DNA of 64,000 nucleotides from Agapanthus africanus (Eukaryota; Streptophyta; Magnoliopsida; Asparagales; Amaryllidaceae), in NCBI GenBank assembly GCA_030015575.1, contig JASDDO010000006.1, forward strand, positions 204,853,632-204,917,631. Direction: 5' to 3'. Below, in pieces: positions 32,630 to 45,700 of this stretch; the first letter of the stretch is position 1; each line of letters starts with the position of its first letter. The translations under genes were made by a program, and so were the position numbers. The notes under the pieces were generated by a model that did not search any database, was not told where the DNA came from, and was given only the letters and a program-made list of their open reading frames with translations.

Positions 32630-34766
32630 TGTAAGTCCATGCTACCTCTCCCGGTACTTTCGGGCATGCGGAATTTGGTGAAAAACAATTTTCTAGAGGC
32701 TGTAACATGGACTCAAAACCGGATCTTTGTTAAACTATCTACCTAACAACCTAACTAGGAGTTGTTAACTACCCGGTTAGGGGGTTATACCTTTCTTTCT
32801 TGAACTCCTTCGTCTTTGACTCTCGATGGTGTATGGATTGGCTTCACTCCGTCGTCTCCTTGCGCCGAAGATCGATCCACCCGAAAACTTCTACCTTTAG
32901 CTTCTTCTTCGAGCTTTGAAGAAACTAGTTCACTCGGTTTGCTAAACCTTGTGAACTAGAGTGAGTAGAGAAGAGTGTGTTGGGATTATACTCTATGGTT
33001 CTTGCTTCTCAACACATGAGACAAGTGAACCATAGACTAAAGAGAGGGAGAGCAAGAGGAAGAGGATGAGAGCTCAAGAACACAAGAGAGAGAAAGGAAA
33101 TGAAAGAATGAGCAAGACTTTTTTTCTCTTGGCTGTCATAATCCAAAAACATCATAACCAATAATAGCAATCAAGTATTAGTGATGGTTTAAGCTACAAT
33201 AGCCATATCATTTCATGCACTCATTTTGCACAAGAGAACAAGCAAGCAAAAGTCTTTGCCATGAAATGATAGCCATTGTCATCATGATGGTCAACTAGTC
33301 CAACCTAGTCAACCGGTCAACAAATTCAACAAGTCAACAAAGTCAACCCTTCAACAACCATGTCACTATAATACTTAATTAATATTATTGTTAATTACAT
33401 ATCATATTCTCATTAGGGTTGAGCAAAAAGTCAATAGTCAAAAGTCAACGGTCAACAACCCTAATGAGAATCCTCTGCCTCTGTCTCTCCGTAAACTGTG
33501 CATACACACCCGCATCCGCGTTCCGAGGAACACGAATACATACTGGATAAAACCAATCCCAATACGTATACTAGGATCTGGCTTAAACCAAAGCCCGCTA
33601 GTGTTAACTGTCCGGACACTGTACGTGCATAAGTGCACGGATGTGACCGAACCCTGTCGCAAAACCATGTGACCAGTCGCAAAACCATGCGACCTCTACT
33701 CTTTTGCCTAAAGGCGAATAGCTTTCTGAGTGGGACTCTAAAGACTCGACACTACGCTGGCAGTGGGATTAACCACAGACTGCAAGCGGCACTAGCTGTG
33801 CGTAACGGTCCCCAGGTAGACGCCGACAAGAAGACTGACGAGGTGAAACCCATCTGAACTCCTACTGAGTATGAATATGACAGTCTCCGTACAGTCCGGT
33901 CTGTTCGTCTGATACATCGCATGGCGGGCCTAGGGGGCGGTAAGCGTCAGCCCCCTAATAGCGGTACAAGTCGTGTCGGAGTGAAGCCCAAAACACCCTG
34001 AGAAAACACTGGAAGCCTACCAGTATATCTCGCTTGCCCTGGCCAGGGACTACTCGTGTAATGGCTTTCCTAGACACAGCGCGATGTCAACCCCCAATAC
34101 CGGGAGAGACGAATCCTGTCTAACCGTCACTGCCTCCAAGTGCTTCGGGACTGCACCCAACTACTACCTGTTTGCACGACTCCTTTGAGCCGTGGTAGGG
34201 TAGTGATCAAAGTACAGTGGGAACACACTCGAGGCAAAGTGACAGTGTCAAGTCAGCGGATTAAGCTGTACTCATGTCACCTGGGAACTGATAACTGACG
34301 ATAGGTATAATACCCACCGGTCAGTTCCCGACGAGTCCTGTCCAGTGTACTCGTAACCTAACGAGCACCCGCATACTATCTCCAGTACGACGTACTAATG
34401 GCTGTGGGACAGACCATCTCCCACTCTGGGATGAGAAGCGCATACGCTAGTCTACTCCGGAGTATCGATGCCCTATCTCGATAGTCCTGCGACTAGGGAC
34501 CTGCATAAGGATGTGGTTATAGATTACCCAGCCCCCACTAGTGTGACTGCCATCACAACGCTGGTAATCAAGCAAAGATCCTAAGGGCTCCACTAATGTG
34601 TGTAGGTGATATGCTAAAATAAACACATGTACACATTGAAGTAGAAACAAACCAAGTAGCATACTACTATATTGAGCAAGATTGTATATACAACTGTGAA
34701 TATCCCAACCTTCCATTAAGTAATATACAAACTAGTATGATACAGTAATGGCCTCTAGGGTATATA
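32630..34766 (-). repeat. C1 5' LTR (right)
   Basis: The LTR matches 24426-26552 with scattered substitutions and small indels, including extra AGTCAAC units near 33330. It stops at GGCCTCTAGGGTATATA; the final CACTAACA of the left copy is replaced by host sequence starting GTCCCC. The 20-bp tandem hairpin at 33656-33695 is present with two substitutions in the first unit. Confidence 0.93.
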
Positions 34767-35101
34767 GTCCCCTCATTGTTGAACATCATATACACTTAAT
34801 GGATGATGCCAAGCCGGCAAGGGATCCACAAAGACGCCTCAACCCCATTATGAAAGAGGCTGTTAAGAAGGAGATAGTTAAATGTCTTGATAGTGGTATC
34901 ATCTACCCTATCTCGGATAGCCAATGGGTTAGCCCCATTCATGTCGTGCCAAAGAAATCGGGCATCACGGTCATTACCAATGAGGAAAATGAGTTAATTC
35001 CCACTCGCACCCAAACGGGGTGGCGAGTTTGTATCGACTATAGAAAACTCAATGCCGTGACAAGAAAGGACCACTTTCCTTTACCATTCATTGACCAAAT
35101 G
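34765..35101 (+). repeat. 337-bp duplicated Athila RT segment, right copy
   Basis: Equal in length to 24091-24427. Here the reading frame continues through CAAATGCTAGAACG into the RT core, so this copy lies in the original context on its right, whereas the left copy is in original context on its left. Confidence 0.92.
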
Positions 35102-37486
35102 CTAGAACGATTGGCGGGGCACGAGTTCTACTGCTTTTTAGATGGCTATTCCGGTTATAACCAAGTCCCCATAGCCAAAGAGGATCAGGACAAGACCACA
35201 TTTACTTGTCCCTTTGGCACTTTTTCTTATCGTCGCATGCCCTTTGGGTTATGCAATGCTCCCGCTACATTTCAGCGGTGTATGATGGGGATCTTTTCAG
35301 ACATGGTTGAAAAGTTCTTGGAGATCTTTATGGATGATTTCTCCATTTTTGGTGACTCCTCCGACGAGTGTTTACGACATCTTGACGCTGTTCTTACCCG
35401 CTGTAGGGATAAGAACCTGACTTTGAATTGGGAGAAGTGCCATTTTATGGTACGAGAGGGCATTGTCTTAGGACATGTCATCTCGCAAAACTGCATAGTG
35501 GTTGATAGAGCCAAACTTGAAGTCATCTCTAATCTTCCTCCTCCTAAATGCGTTAAAGACATCCGAGCTTTCCTTCGTCACGCCGGATTTTATAGACGGT
35601 TCATCAAGGATTTTAGCAAGATTGCTAGACCCTTGACTCTCTTATTGGCCAATGACACAACATTTGACTTCGACTCAACTTGCATGGAAGCGTTCGAGTC
35701 TTTGAAACACTCTCTCATTTTTGCGCCCATTCTTTCATCTCCAGACTGGACGCAACTTTTCGAAATTATGTGCGACGCATCAGATTTTTCCATTGGTGTT
35801 GTTCTTGGACAGCACATTAACAAGATGCCGCACGTGATTTATTACGCTAGCCGTACATTAAATGAGGCCCAACTAAACTACACAACAACAGAAAAAGAGT
35901 TTTTAGCAGTTGTGTTTGCACTTGAAAAATTTCGGCCTAATTTAATCGGCTCTCCAGTTATTGTGTATACGGATCATTCAGCTCTTCGCCACCTTTTTGC
36001 GAAGAAGGATGCTAAGTCGAGGCTAATACGTTGGATCCTCCTGCTACAAGAATTTTACCTTATCATAAGGGACAAAAAAGGATGTGAAAACGTAGTGGCC
36101 GATCACCTTTTACGACTTCCTTCTTCGCCCACACTTGAACTTCCTATCACTGATGCTTTTCCCGATGAGCAACTCTTGACCGTTTCTTGCGAACCATGGT
36201 TCGCTGACATAGTAAACTACTTAGACACCGGCTTGATACCTAACGATTGGTCGAAACAGGATAAACTTCGATTCTTATCCCAAGCAAAGCATTTTTACTG
36301 GGATGCACCTTATATTTTTAAATACTGTTACGACCAAATCATTCGTCAGTGTGTACCAGAAAACGAGTTTAAGAGTGTGCTGTCTTATTTCCACGATTAA
36401 GCATGTGGCGGGTACTTTGGCCCAAAGAAGACAGCCGAAAAAATCTTGCAGTGTGGTTTCTATTGGCCACGACTTTTCAAAGATGCATATGAATACTGCA
36501 AGACATGCTCCCGGTGCCAACACTTGGGCCGGATATCGCGGAGAAACGAAGTGCCGCTCCAACCAATTTTGGTTGTCGATGTTTTTGATGTTTGGGGTAT
36601 AGACTTCATGGGACCATTTCTCAATTCTTTTGGGAATGTTTATATTCTGTTGGCTGTTGACTATGTTTGAAAGTTGGTCGAGGCTGTGCCTAGCCGAACG
36701 AACGACAACAAGGTCGTGGTTCGATTTCTTAAAGAACACATCTTTTCTCGAATTGGGCACCCTCGAGCGATCATAAGTGATAATGGTTCTCACTTTTGCA
36801 ATAGGACTTTTGAGTCCTTAATGCGCAAATATTCTATAACCCACAAGTTGTCAACGCCATACCATCCCCAAACATGTGGGCATGCCGAGGTTTCAAATCG
36901 GAAAATAAAGCAAATCTTGGAGAAAACGGTTTCTAAAAACCGTAAAGATTGGTCACTTAAACTGATCGATGCACTATGGGCTTTCCGTACTGCATACAAG
37001 ACTGATCTGGGTATGTCTCCATACCGGCTTGTTTACGGGAAGGCTTGCCACCTCCCGGTAGAGATTGAGCATAAGGCATTTTGGGCTATCAAAGAGCTGA
37101 ATTTATCTTTAGGAGATGCGGGCAGCAACCGAAAGCTGCAATTAAATGAACTAGAAGAGCTGCGGGATGAGGCATATGATAATGCCGCAATTGTCAAAAA
37201 CCGAACTAAGGTGTTCCACGATAAACACCTTTTGCGAAAAACTTTTGAACCTGGTCAACAGGTTTTACTCTATGATACTCGGTTACATTATCACCCAGGC
37301 AAGCTCCGTTCTAGATGGAAGAGACCATTTGTTGTCCGCACCGTTTATCCGCACGGTGCGGTCGATCTTGAAAATTATGAGGACGGTACTTTAATCAAGG
37401 TTAATGGACATCGATTGAAACCGTTCCTCACAGCGGACCATTCGGAGGAGCTCCTGTTTTTGCAGGAGCCGATTTACACTGATTGA
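34765..37486 (+). pseudogene. Athila RT-RNase H-integrase, two stops
   Basis: This is the downstream part of the Athila pol, in one frame with a TAA at 36398-36400 and a TGA at 36668-36670. The first 337 bp repeat the end of the left fragment. RT shows [24 protein letters not shown] and the catalytic FMDDF (about 35327-35341). RNase H shows [21 protein letters not shown] and YTDHSAL. Integrase starts with a zinc region (HD-stop-ACGGYFG ... CKTCSRCQ), followed by [16 protein letters not shown] and [11 protein letters not shown], the D, D and E positions. The stops fall in the zinc region and after VDYV. It ends at TGA 37484-37486. No chromodomain is seen, as expected for Athila. Confidence 0.88.
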
Positions 37487-37838
37487 TTTTCCTCCACTTT
37501 CACCCCCGAATTTCCAATCAATTTTCCAAAACCTTAATTCAAATAAGTTTGGGGGTGTGTATCATTTGTAAATATGTTAATAACAGGGGAGTGCCGACAT
37601 TTTGACCCTCTTGGTGCAGCATGACAGTGAGGACACTGTCAAGTTTAAGTTTGGGGGTATGCTCGGTACGTCTTCTTCCTTCGCATTCATTTGTACATAT
37701 TTTCTTTCATTTGCATACTTATTTTAAAACCCATAAAAATTTAAAAATTTCGAAAATTATAAAAATTATTGTATTCAATTTTGGCTTATTTGACTAGAGT
37801 TTGACAGATAGGTTAACTGGCTATGAACAACTAGATCT
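37487..37838 (+). other. Athila 3' untranslated region, left piece, with two PPT-like sites
   Basis: No gene. AAGTTTGGGGGTGTG (from 37545) and AAGTTTGGGGGTATG (from 37647) are near-identical to the terminal polypurine tract at 53427-53441. Repeated internal polypurine-like tracts are known from plant gypsy elements. The piece ends at GATCT, the C2 target site (37834-37838). Confidence 0.75.
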
Positions 37839-40023
37839 TGAAAGGTTCCTAGGCACTCTTGTGAAGGTTCATAAGGCATCAAACATGCCCGGATAAAAAT
37901 TTAGACGTGCCGAACAACCCAAAGCCGGGATCTTTGCTAGATTATTAGGGTTTAACATGCAAGATGATAACTTTTATCTAAGTGTGAGGGATTACAACCT
38001 TTGTAGTCCGCTCCTTCGCTTCACAAGCTCCGAGTAGAAGTCCCTTTGCCGCGATCCACGATCTCCCGGACTCATGAGAGGCTCCACGACTCGAACGATC
38101 CATGCTAGCTTGAAGTGTTCCAATTCTCCGATGATCTACGTTGAAGTTGCAAAGACTCAAGCTTTCTCACTCTAAAGAGATGAACACACTAATCTCATGG
38201 GATAGATGAGATGAGGATGAGAGAGTAGTATTTTTGCTTTCTTTTTAAATCATTTTCTCATATTTATTCATCACATAAAGAAAATCAAGTGAGCTTTTTT
38301 CAAGAGAGAAGAAGATGATAATGGAAAAGATAATGAATAATTCTTTTGTGATGAATAGAAAGAAATGTATATGATTGATATATAAACCATGGTCAAGGAT
38401 GAGTGGCTAAGATTGTGTAGAGAATAAACTAGAGTTAGGGTTTGGTTGGGTTAAAAATGTGTCATCCAAAAATATCTTAACAATGACAAAAGAAAATGCT
38501 TCTAGAAGGTGCATGAAGCATCTAACCCTAATCAAACCCTAACCTCAATTAATCATCCTTAAACATGTTTAACAATAAATCATATCATGTCACAATAATA
38601 TATATCACATATATATTATATATTTGCTACAAAAGAAAAAAATACAATTAACATATATCGCATATATATCAATGTATCATCCAGTGAGAAAATGAAATAA
38701 TAAAGCGAGCCGATATTAGATAATGTAATACAATATATCATATATATTATTATACATTAAATCATCGAATCAACACTTGATTCGATGATCTGGCCATATC
38801 GAATATTACCGACTAATATATCATGTACCGATTCATCGAATCAACACTTGATCCGATGTCCCGGTTCATATCTAAATATCGCGAGAATATAATACGGTAT
38901 CTCATATCGCATTATTCTCGGTCCTGCACATATCACATATGTGCCTCTACTCCGTTTCTCCTGAGCCAAGAAACCTCTATGTAGGACTCTAAAGAATCGT
39001 CAATACGCCGGTAGCAGGTGATGATCATATCAAACACCCACAAGCTGCAAGCGGTCAGCTAAACGTAACAGCCACCCAGGTATTGAGCGATCAGAAGATC
39101 AACAAGCTAGCCTGTGCGTTCTCCTGTGAATCCAATCAGTCACACTCCCGTACAGTCCGGTCTGTTCGTCTGATATGTCGCATATCAAGTCTAGGGGTGG
39201 TAAACGTCAGACCCCAGTAACCGATAAGTCGTGTCGATGTGTGGCTCATAACGGGTCGAGAAACTACTAGTAACACTTACCGGTAAATCTCTATATCAGC
39301 CCTGGCCAGGGACTTCCAGTTATAGCCAATCGAACACAGCACAACATCAACTCCCTACACCTGGAGAGACGAATCACCTCCTATCGCTCATTGCCTCCAT
39401 TTGATTCGGGACTGTACCCAAAAGCCACCGTTTTGCACGCCCTCTTGGACGTGGTAAGGTGGAAATCAAAGCACAGTGGGAATCACACAAGACTCTATGA
39501 CGATCTCGGGTCTACAGACTACCCTGTACCAGTGTCACCGGAGAACTGCCATCTGACGTGTGGTATATCACCATCTGGGAGTTCTCGGCGAGTCCGTCCA
39601 GTGTACCCAGTCTCCACAGAGCACCCGTACACCATCTCTGATGTCAAACACCGATGGATATGGATCATCCATCACCCATCATATGGGTCAAGATGCGTAT
39701 ACGCTAGTCTACTCTGGTGTATCGATGCCCTGTCTCGATATACCCTCGACTAGGAACAATTATAGGATGTACTCATCGACTACCGTGGCCCCACTAGTAT
39801 GATCTCATCATAGTCCCAGTAGTCGAGTACAGATCCTAAGGGCTTTATCAACATGTGAGAGTAAAACAGTAAACCAATACGAGTCAACATGTTAAGATAA
39901 AGTGAAACCAAATAGCATACTATCATGACGAGCAAGAAAGTCATCTCTATATATATCCAAGCATCCATTATAATATACATCATATGTACAACAATGGCCT
40001 CTAGGGCATATACATAACTAACA
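37839..40023 (-). repeat. C2 3' LTR (left)
   Basis: The LTR starts TGAAAGGTTCCTAGG and ends ATACATAACTAACA. It holds many inverted repeats at 38600-38950: for example 13-bp arms around CAC at 38761-38789, a near-copy at 38834-38858, and GCACATAT/ATATGTGC around CAC near 38935. There is no credible gene. Confidence 0.93.
38761..38789. repeat. 29-bp CAC-spacer palindrome in C2 LTR
   Basis: Arms ATCATCGAATCAA and TTGATTCGATGAT are perfect inverted copies around CAC. The same palindrome is in the right LTR at 51063-51091. C3 has related palindromes with other arms at 5355-5375 and 5427-5445. Confidence 0.85.
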
Positions 40024-40035
40024 ATCTCCCACTTG
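40024..40035 (-). other. C2 polypurine tract
   Basis: The minus strand reads CAAGTGGGAGAT directly before the 3' LTR, identical to the C1 tract. Confidence 0.85.
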
Positions 40036-40097
40036 CACTAAGGCCAGCTGCTGTAGTATCTCATACCTAGCATCCCGAATAATCTCTCAAACTGTAT

Positions 40098-42702
40098 CTA
40101 GGGAATAGCCTTCGTGAATGGATCCGCAATGTTGTCCTTCGTATCTACTCTCCTGACCTCGATCTCCCGGCGATCAACTATCTCCCTAATCAGGTGATAC
40201 CGCCTCAGAATCTGTCTGGACTTCTGATGGGACCTGGGTTCCTTGGCTAACGCCACAGCTCCATTGTTATCGCAATACAGAGGTATTGGATGCTCAATGG
40301 ATAGAAACACACCAAGTTCACTAATGAACTTCTTGATCCAGACAGCCTCTTTGGCAGCATCGTTGGCAGCGATGTATTCAGCCTCCATCGTCGAGTCTGC
40401 AACGGTATCCTATTTGGAACTCTTCCAACATACCGCCCCTCCATTGAGGGTAAAGACAAAACCCGAATGCGACTTAGAGTCGTCCTTATCACTTTGGAAG
40501 CTGGAATCGGTAAAGGACTCCACCTGGAGTTCTCCGTTACCATACACCAAGAACATCTCCTTAGCCCTTCGTAAGTACTTGAGAATGTTCTTCACTGCTG
40601 TCCAATGACTCTCTCCAGGATCTGCTTGATACCGACTCACTACACTTAGTGAGTATGCTACATCGGGTCTGGTACATAACATCGCATACATGATAGAGCC
40701 TACTGCCGAAGCATAGGGTATCCCTTGCATGCGAGCTCTCTCCAAATCAGTCTTGGGAGACATCTCTTTGGAGAGAGTGAGTCCAAAGATCGTGGGTTGG
40801 TTCCCACGCTTGGATTCTTCCATACTAAACCTCTTTAGTATGGTGTCAATGTACCTAGATTGGGACAATCCCAGTATCCGTTTAGATCTATCTCTATAGA
40901 TCATGATTCCCAATACGCAGGAGGCATCACCTAGATCTTTCAATGAGAATCTCTGTGATAAGAAGAGCTTGACTGATTGCAGCATAGGAATATCATTTCC
41001 TATCAAGAGTATGTCATCCACGTACAATACGAGGAAGACAACCTTACCCTCTGCTACCTTCTTATAGATACAAGGTTCATCTATATTTTTGATGAAGTCA
41101 AACTCTTTGACTACAACATCAAAACAGATGTTCCAACTCCGCGATGCTTGCATTAACCCATAAATGGATTTAAGCAGCTTGCACACCTTTCCGCTGCTCC
41201 CACTATCTACGAAGCCCTCTGGCTGAGTCATGTACACGCTCTCTTCTAAATCACCGTTTAGAAAGGCGGTCTTAACATCCATTTGCCAGATTTCGTAGTC
41301 ATGGTATGCAGCAATGGCAAGTAAGATCCGGATGGACTTAAGCATAGCCACTGGAGAAAAGGTTTCGTCATAATCCACACCTGGTCGTTGACGAAAACCC
41401 TTTGCTACAAGTCTAGCTTTGAAAGTCTCAACTTTTCCATCTACACCAAATTTCCTTTTAAAAATCCAATTGCTCCCAATGGGTTTTACCCCTTCAGGAG
41501 CATTTTCCAAAATCCATACTTTATTGGTGTATATGGATTCCATCTCAGATCGCATTGCATCCAACCATTTCACAGAGTCACCACTCGTGATGGCCTGCTC
41601 GAAACTAGTCGGGTCATCATCATCCATGATGCAATCCTCGCTTCCACCATCAATGAGAAAACCGTAGTATCTCTCAGGTGGACGAGAAACCCTATTAGAT
41701 CGGCGAAGAGGCTGGGGTTCGTCGGGTACTACTGAATCCTCTGGTTCCAATAAATCATCAGTTGTAGTCTGTGGTGCTGGAACCACTTCCAGCTCTACCT
41801 CTTTGCCACTAATTTCTTTTGCAAGAAATTACTTTTCTAAAATGGTGGCATATTGAGAAATAAACACTTTTTGTTCATCAGCGTGATAGAAAATATATCC
41901 TTGAGAATTCTTAGGATATCCCACAAATTTGCAAAGAACTGATCGTGCCTCGAGTTTGTCCGGATTTTGTCTTTTTACATAGGCCGGACAACCCCATATC
42001 TTAAACCGTTTAAAATATGGTCTCATTCCCCTCCATATCTCATATGGGGTTGTAGGCACTGATTTAGACGGAACTTGATTCAATAGGTATGCTGCTGTCT
42101 CAAGTGCATACCCCCAAAAGGAAATAGGTAACTCGGCTGTGCTCATCATTGAGCGCACCATATCTAATAGGGTGCGATTTCTTCGTTCCGATACACCGTT
42201 GTGCTGTGGTGTATAAGGAGGAGTAAGCTGAGAGAGAATCCCATTCGCTTTTAGATAATCTAGGAACTCATTGCTTAAGTATTCACCTCCTCGATCAGAT
42301 CGAAGAATCTTAATACTTTTGCCCGTTTGGTTCTCTATTTCGTGCTTATATTCTCTGAATTTCTCAAAAGCTTCAGACTTGTGTTTCATCAGAAACACAT
42401 GTCCGTATCTAGAGAGATCGTCAGTGAATGTAATGAAGTAGGAAGAACCGTTCCTGGCATGCGTAGACATGGGACCACATACATCACTATGTATTAGTCC
42501 TAAGAGTTCAGTAACTCTTTCTCCGTGTCCACTAAACGGAGCTTTGGTCATTTTTCCTTTGAGACTTGAATGGCAAGTATCATAAGATGATAATTCGAAC
42601 GGATTCAAATAACCATCCTTATGTAACTTAGCCAGTCGTTTCGCATTGATATGACCAAGTCTATAATACCACAAGTAGGATTCGTTCACATCTGAACTTT
42701 TC
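40098..42702 (-). pseudogene. C2 integrase-RT-RNase H, three stops
   Basis: One minus-strand frame with stops TAA at 41829-41831, TAG at 40410-40412 and TAG at 40098-40100; coding similarity continues past the last stop to about 40040. GAG-pre-integrase reads LWYYRLGHINAKRL, with Tyr where C1 has His-Cys. Integrase D, D and E lie in HSDVCGP, FTDDLSRYG and NGVSERRNRT. RT has TAFLNGDLEE, YGLMQASRSWN (Met for the usual Lys) and an intact YVDD. RNase H is split by the 40410 stop, where Lys-Gln-Asp in relatives becomes Lys-stop-Asp. The upstream end joins the solo LTR at 42703, in the pre-integrase region. Confidence 0.87.
42698..42702. other. Target duplication of the solo LTR, left copy
   Basis: TTTTC here recurs at 46872-46876 directly after the solo LTR. 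C3 shows the uninterrupted site near 650-665 (GAACTCTTCCTCTTG). Confidence 0.9.
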
Positions 42703-45700
42703 TGTCACGACCCGAAAGAGCACGTGACTGGCCCTTGAACCCTATGAAGCCTATAGGACTCCATCTGATCCAAGTAAGCCAAAAGCCCAGAAATCTAAAA
42801 CCATTAAAAAAGTAAATAAGGAAAACTGGTTTTTAGAGGTAAAGAAATCGTGTTTCAAAAATCCAAGTTTTTAAATAACTAAGCCGAATATGTATTTTAA
42901 AAATGTGTAACTTTTCCTGAAAATTTCGGCAGAGTTTCCTTTGTAAAAACTGGCCCCGAACGGGGTACAACAAGAATAATATATATGAAATGATAAAAGG
43001 CATCCCCAAGCGGGAGCTAGCTCTTCGTCAATCGACGGTCACAACCACGCAAGCAATAAAAATCTACAATGCCAAAGGCGAGGATCAAATCCAAAAAGAA
43101 CTCAAAACAGCCAGAAAACCGTAATACTACAAGCGCGACTCTAAGGTCGAAATAATACAACACTGTTTTATAAGTCTGAAACAATATACAAGTTTTGGTT
43201 GATGGAAATTCTAGATACAATAAATGATACATGAACAATGGCGGTTCTGATACAAAAGAACCCACCTATCCATGCAAGTCACCCATAAGGAAGCAGTGTG
43301 CCAGAAATGCCGCTATGGAATCTGTACGGCAAAAACCTGCAAGGACTGGGGCACAACGGGGGTGAGTTGCCAACTCGTGAATAGAAAAATATCTACAAGC
43401 AGAGATCGAATGCATGGCCCATCCTAGGTCAATACGATCAGATATAAATAAACCTCAATATGAATAAAGCTGAAGCATGCTAAACTGGCAATGTAATCTC
43501 TATACATGAGTGTAGTGCCAAGTGCTCGTGCTAGTGCCTCAGGTAATAGCATGTCATGAATATGAGGTATGATCAATGTAATCAAATCTGCACACACGTG
43601 GATCCCGTCCACTCGTCACCCAATGACAATAACCATCATGCAAGTAAATATCATGAAACCTGTGCATGGAAATATGAGGATATAACCCACCCGTGTCCCT
43701 CGCGACACGTCAAAATCATGGAACCGGAGTGCCCAGCATCGGCACTCGAAAACATCATGAAAACTGTGCCCAGCATCGGCACGTAAATCCTCATATATCG
43801 GGCTCCATCAGTCCGGATCGGCCCGCGGGCTCTGTCTGCGGTATCGGCCCTCGGCCCCGGCAGGACGCCCAAATCTATCCATCGACTCTGGTCAGTATCC
43901 TCCGGATAACCGCCAGGTCCAACCAATCACCGGTAGGTACTCGCCCGCCTCCAGGCTCAATCGGCAAAGCTCATCGATCATCTTGCCGAGGGGAACCATA
44001 CCGGGTCCACCATGTACCCGCAATTGGCTCGTCCACTCCTCGATTCGGGTTACACATGTCGCTCTCAGCACCGAGAAAACACATGGTGGACGCACTGAAA
44101 TATCATATCAAGGGTAACCGGGTTTTCAAAACAAATACATATCCTCTTTGAAAACACCCACGGTTCCCAAAAACCAGAAATATCATAGAAACAACATATC
44201 TCAATGCGTATAATCAAAAGCATGAAGTATGCGACATGTAAAGGAAGGTATGCATATCATCATGTCATGCAAGGATCGTATACTGAATGCAATAGTACTA
44301 CAGTGTAGTGACATGGCAATTATCGATGATGAGTGTGTGAGCCGGCAACAAGTGTACGTGGAACATATGCATCATCGATAATGGTGCTGGTGTCCTAGCA
44401 GCATGACTGAAATATAACCACAGTACAAGCGATGCAATGCAAATAGCATGAATATGCGGAATCGAATAATCAACGCAAAAGTAAAGAATCTACACCAACC
44501 TGTACAAGTCATGCAGGGGTGCCATTTGAAATAAGACGAATCAGGGCTTTTGGAAAAACAAGGGCTACGATGTTTTAAGAAAAGATACATCATTTGAAAA
44601 TATCCGTATGACCCTTCTGCCTATCTTTAAAATATCCCCGATTCGTTAGTTTGAAATAGGTATGACTCGGTCTAGTCCAATGTCTACTAAGTAATCTAGA
44701 CAGGAGGGGTAAGAAACCACCTAATCTGAGTCAATATATAGAGATATGATAGTCGGTGATCCCGCCTCAATAACATATCGTAAGATATCCTCGAGTCATG
44801 AGTGCGGATCTATCATCAATATCGGCTCGTACGGTAGATCGTCGTACGGCATCCCAATAGCTGGGTAGGGGTCAATATCACACTACCTCATCACATATCA
44901 GGTATCACTATCATCAGATCGCATAATCTGGGGTACTACTCTAAGTCTAGTACAAATCGATACCATCTATAAAAATATGAATGCGGGTAAAGCACATGTC
45001 CAAAGGCCCGCTAAAACTATCATATCGCACCTCGAAGACAAGCTATGTCACATCGCCGATCTCACGGCCTCACATCAAGTATCATCTCAAACCACGTATT
45101 ATCCTCAAATCCCGTATATAAACACATAGTCCCATACCCATGTGTAGATATACGCACCATCATATGCACTCTAATAAATGAAAGAATGAATGCAAGTATG
45201 TGTGTAAATGTATGTGTGAGTGCAACCACTACTCTAGGGTTCGCACTATACTAAACCAATATATTCTTATCATCAAAATATCATTATTACCATCAATAAC
45301 CCTAAACAACACATAATAAATATATGTGTGTATACGTATTCGTATACATCACCACGGACTGCGGGGGTGCTATACGCCATCCACCCGACTTCTCCCCGTA
45401 GATATAAATCTACTCACCTTGCTTCTCGTGTGCCAAAGCCGATGTCGCCATCTTCATCTTCTTTGTCTCAACATCTCGTAGGGTACCTACAAGTACATCA
45501 CAATGCTAAAGCACATGAAAATCACATCGGAAACCAAAATAGCACACGCTACCCGCATAGGTAAAAACCTGTCGACTCGCATGTAAACACAATCAAAATC
45601 CACTTGTCGTTGACGCCCAAACGCCACCCGACAGGAATGAATCACCAAATACAAAAATCCATGCTAAAACAAGTCTCAAATTATTCACCAACATAGGAAA

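Larger units (their letters stand above)
24426..34766 (-). mobile_element. Ty1/copia element C1, nearly complete
   Basis: This 10.3-kb element is inserted in the Athila RT, in opposite orientation. It has two LTRs of about 2.14 kb, a Met primer site, a 2.1-kb leader, gag-PR-IN and RT-RNase H in copia order, and a polypurine tract. LTR copies differ by roughly 1-2 percent by eye, so it is young. The right LTR lacks its last 8 or so bases (CACTAACA in the left copy). The flanks show no 5-bp target duplication but a 337-bp duplication of host sequence. The LTR terminus TGTTAGTGTATATGCCC (minus strand) resembles termini of Angela-type copia elements; I do not assign a lineage. Confidence 0.92.

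Noticed and set aside
43693-44151. Open frame of 152 codons inside the solo LTR
   Set aside because: It overlaps open frames on the other strand, has no recognisable domain and lies inside an LTR bounded by perfect target duplications; the equivalent part of the Ch2 LTR is not in the window for comparison.
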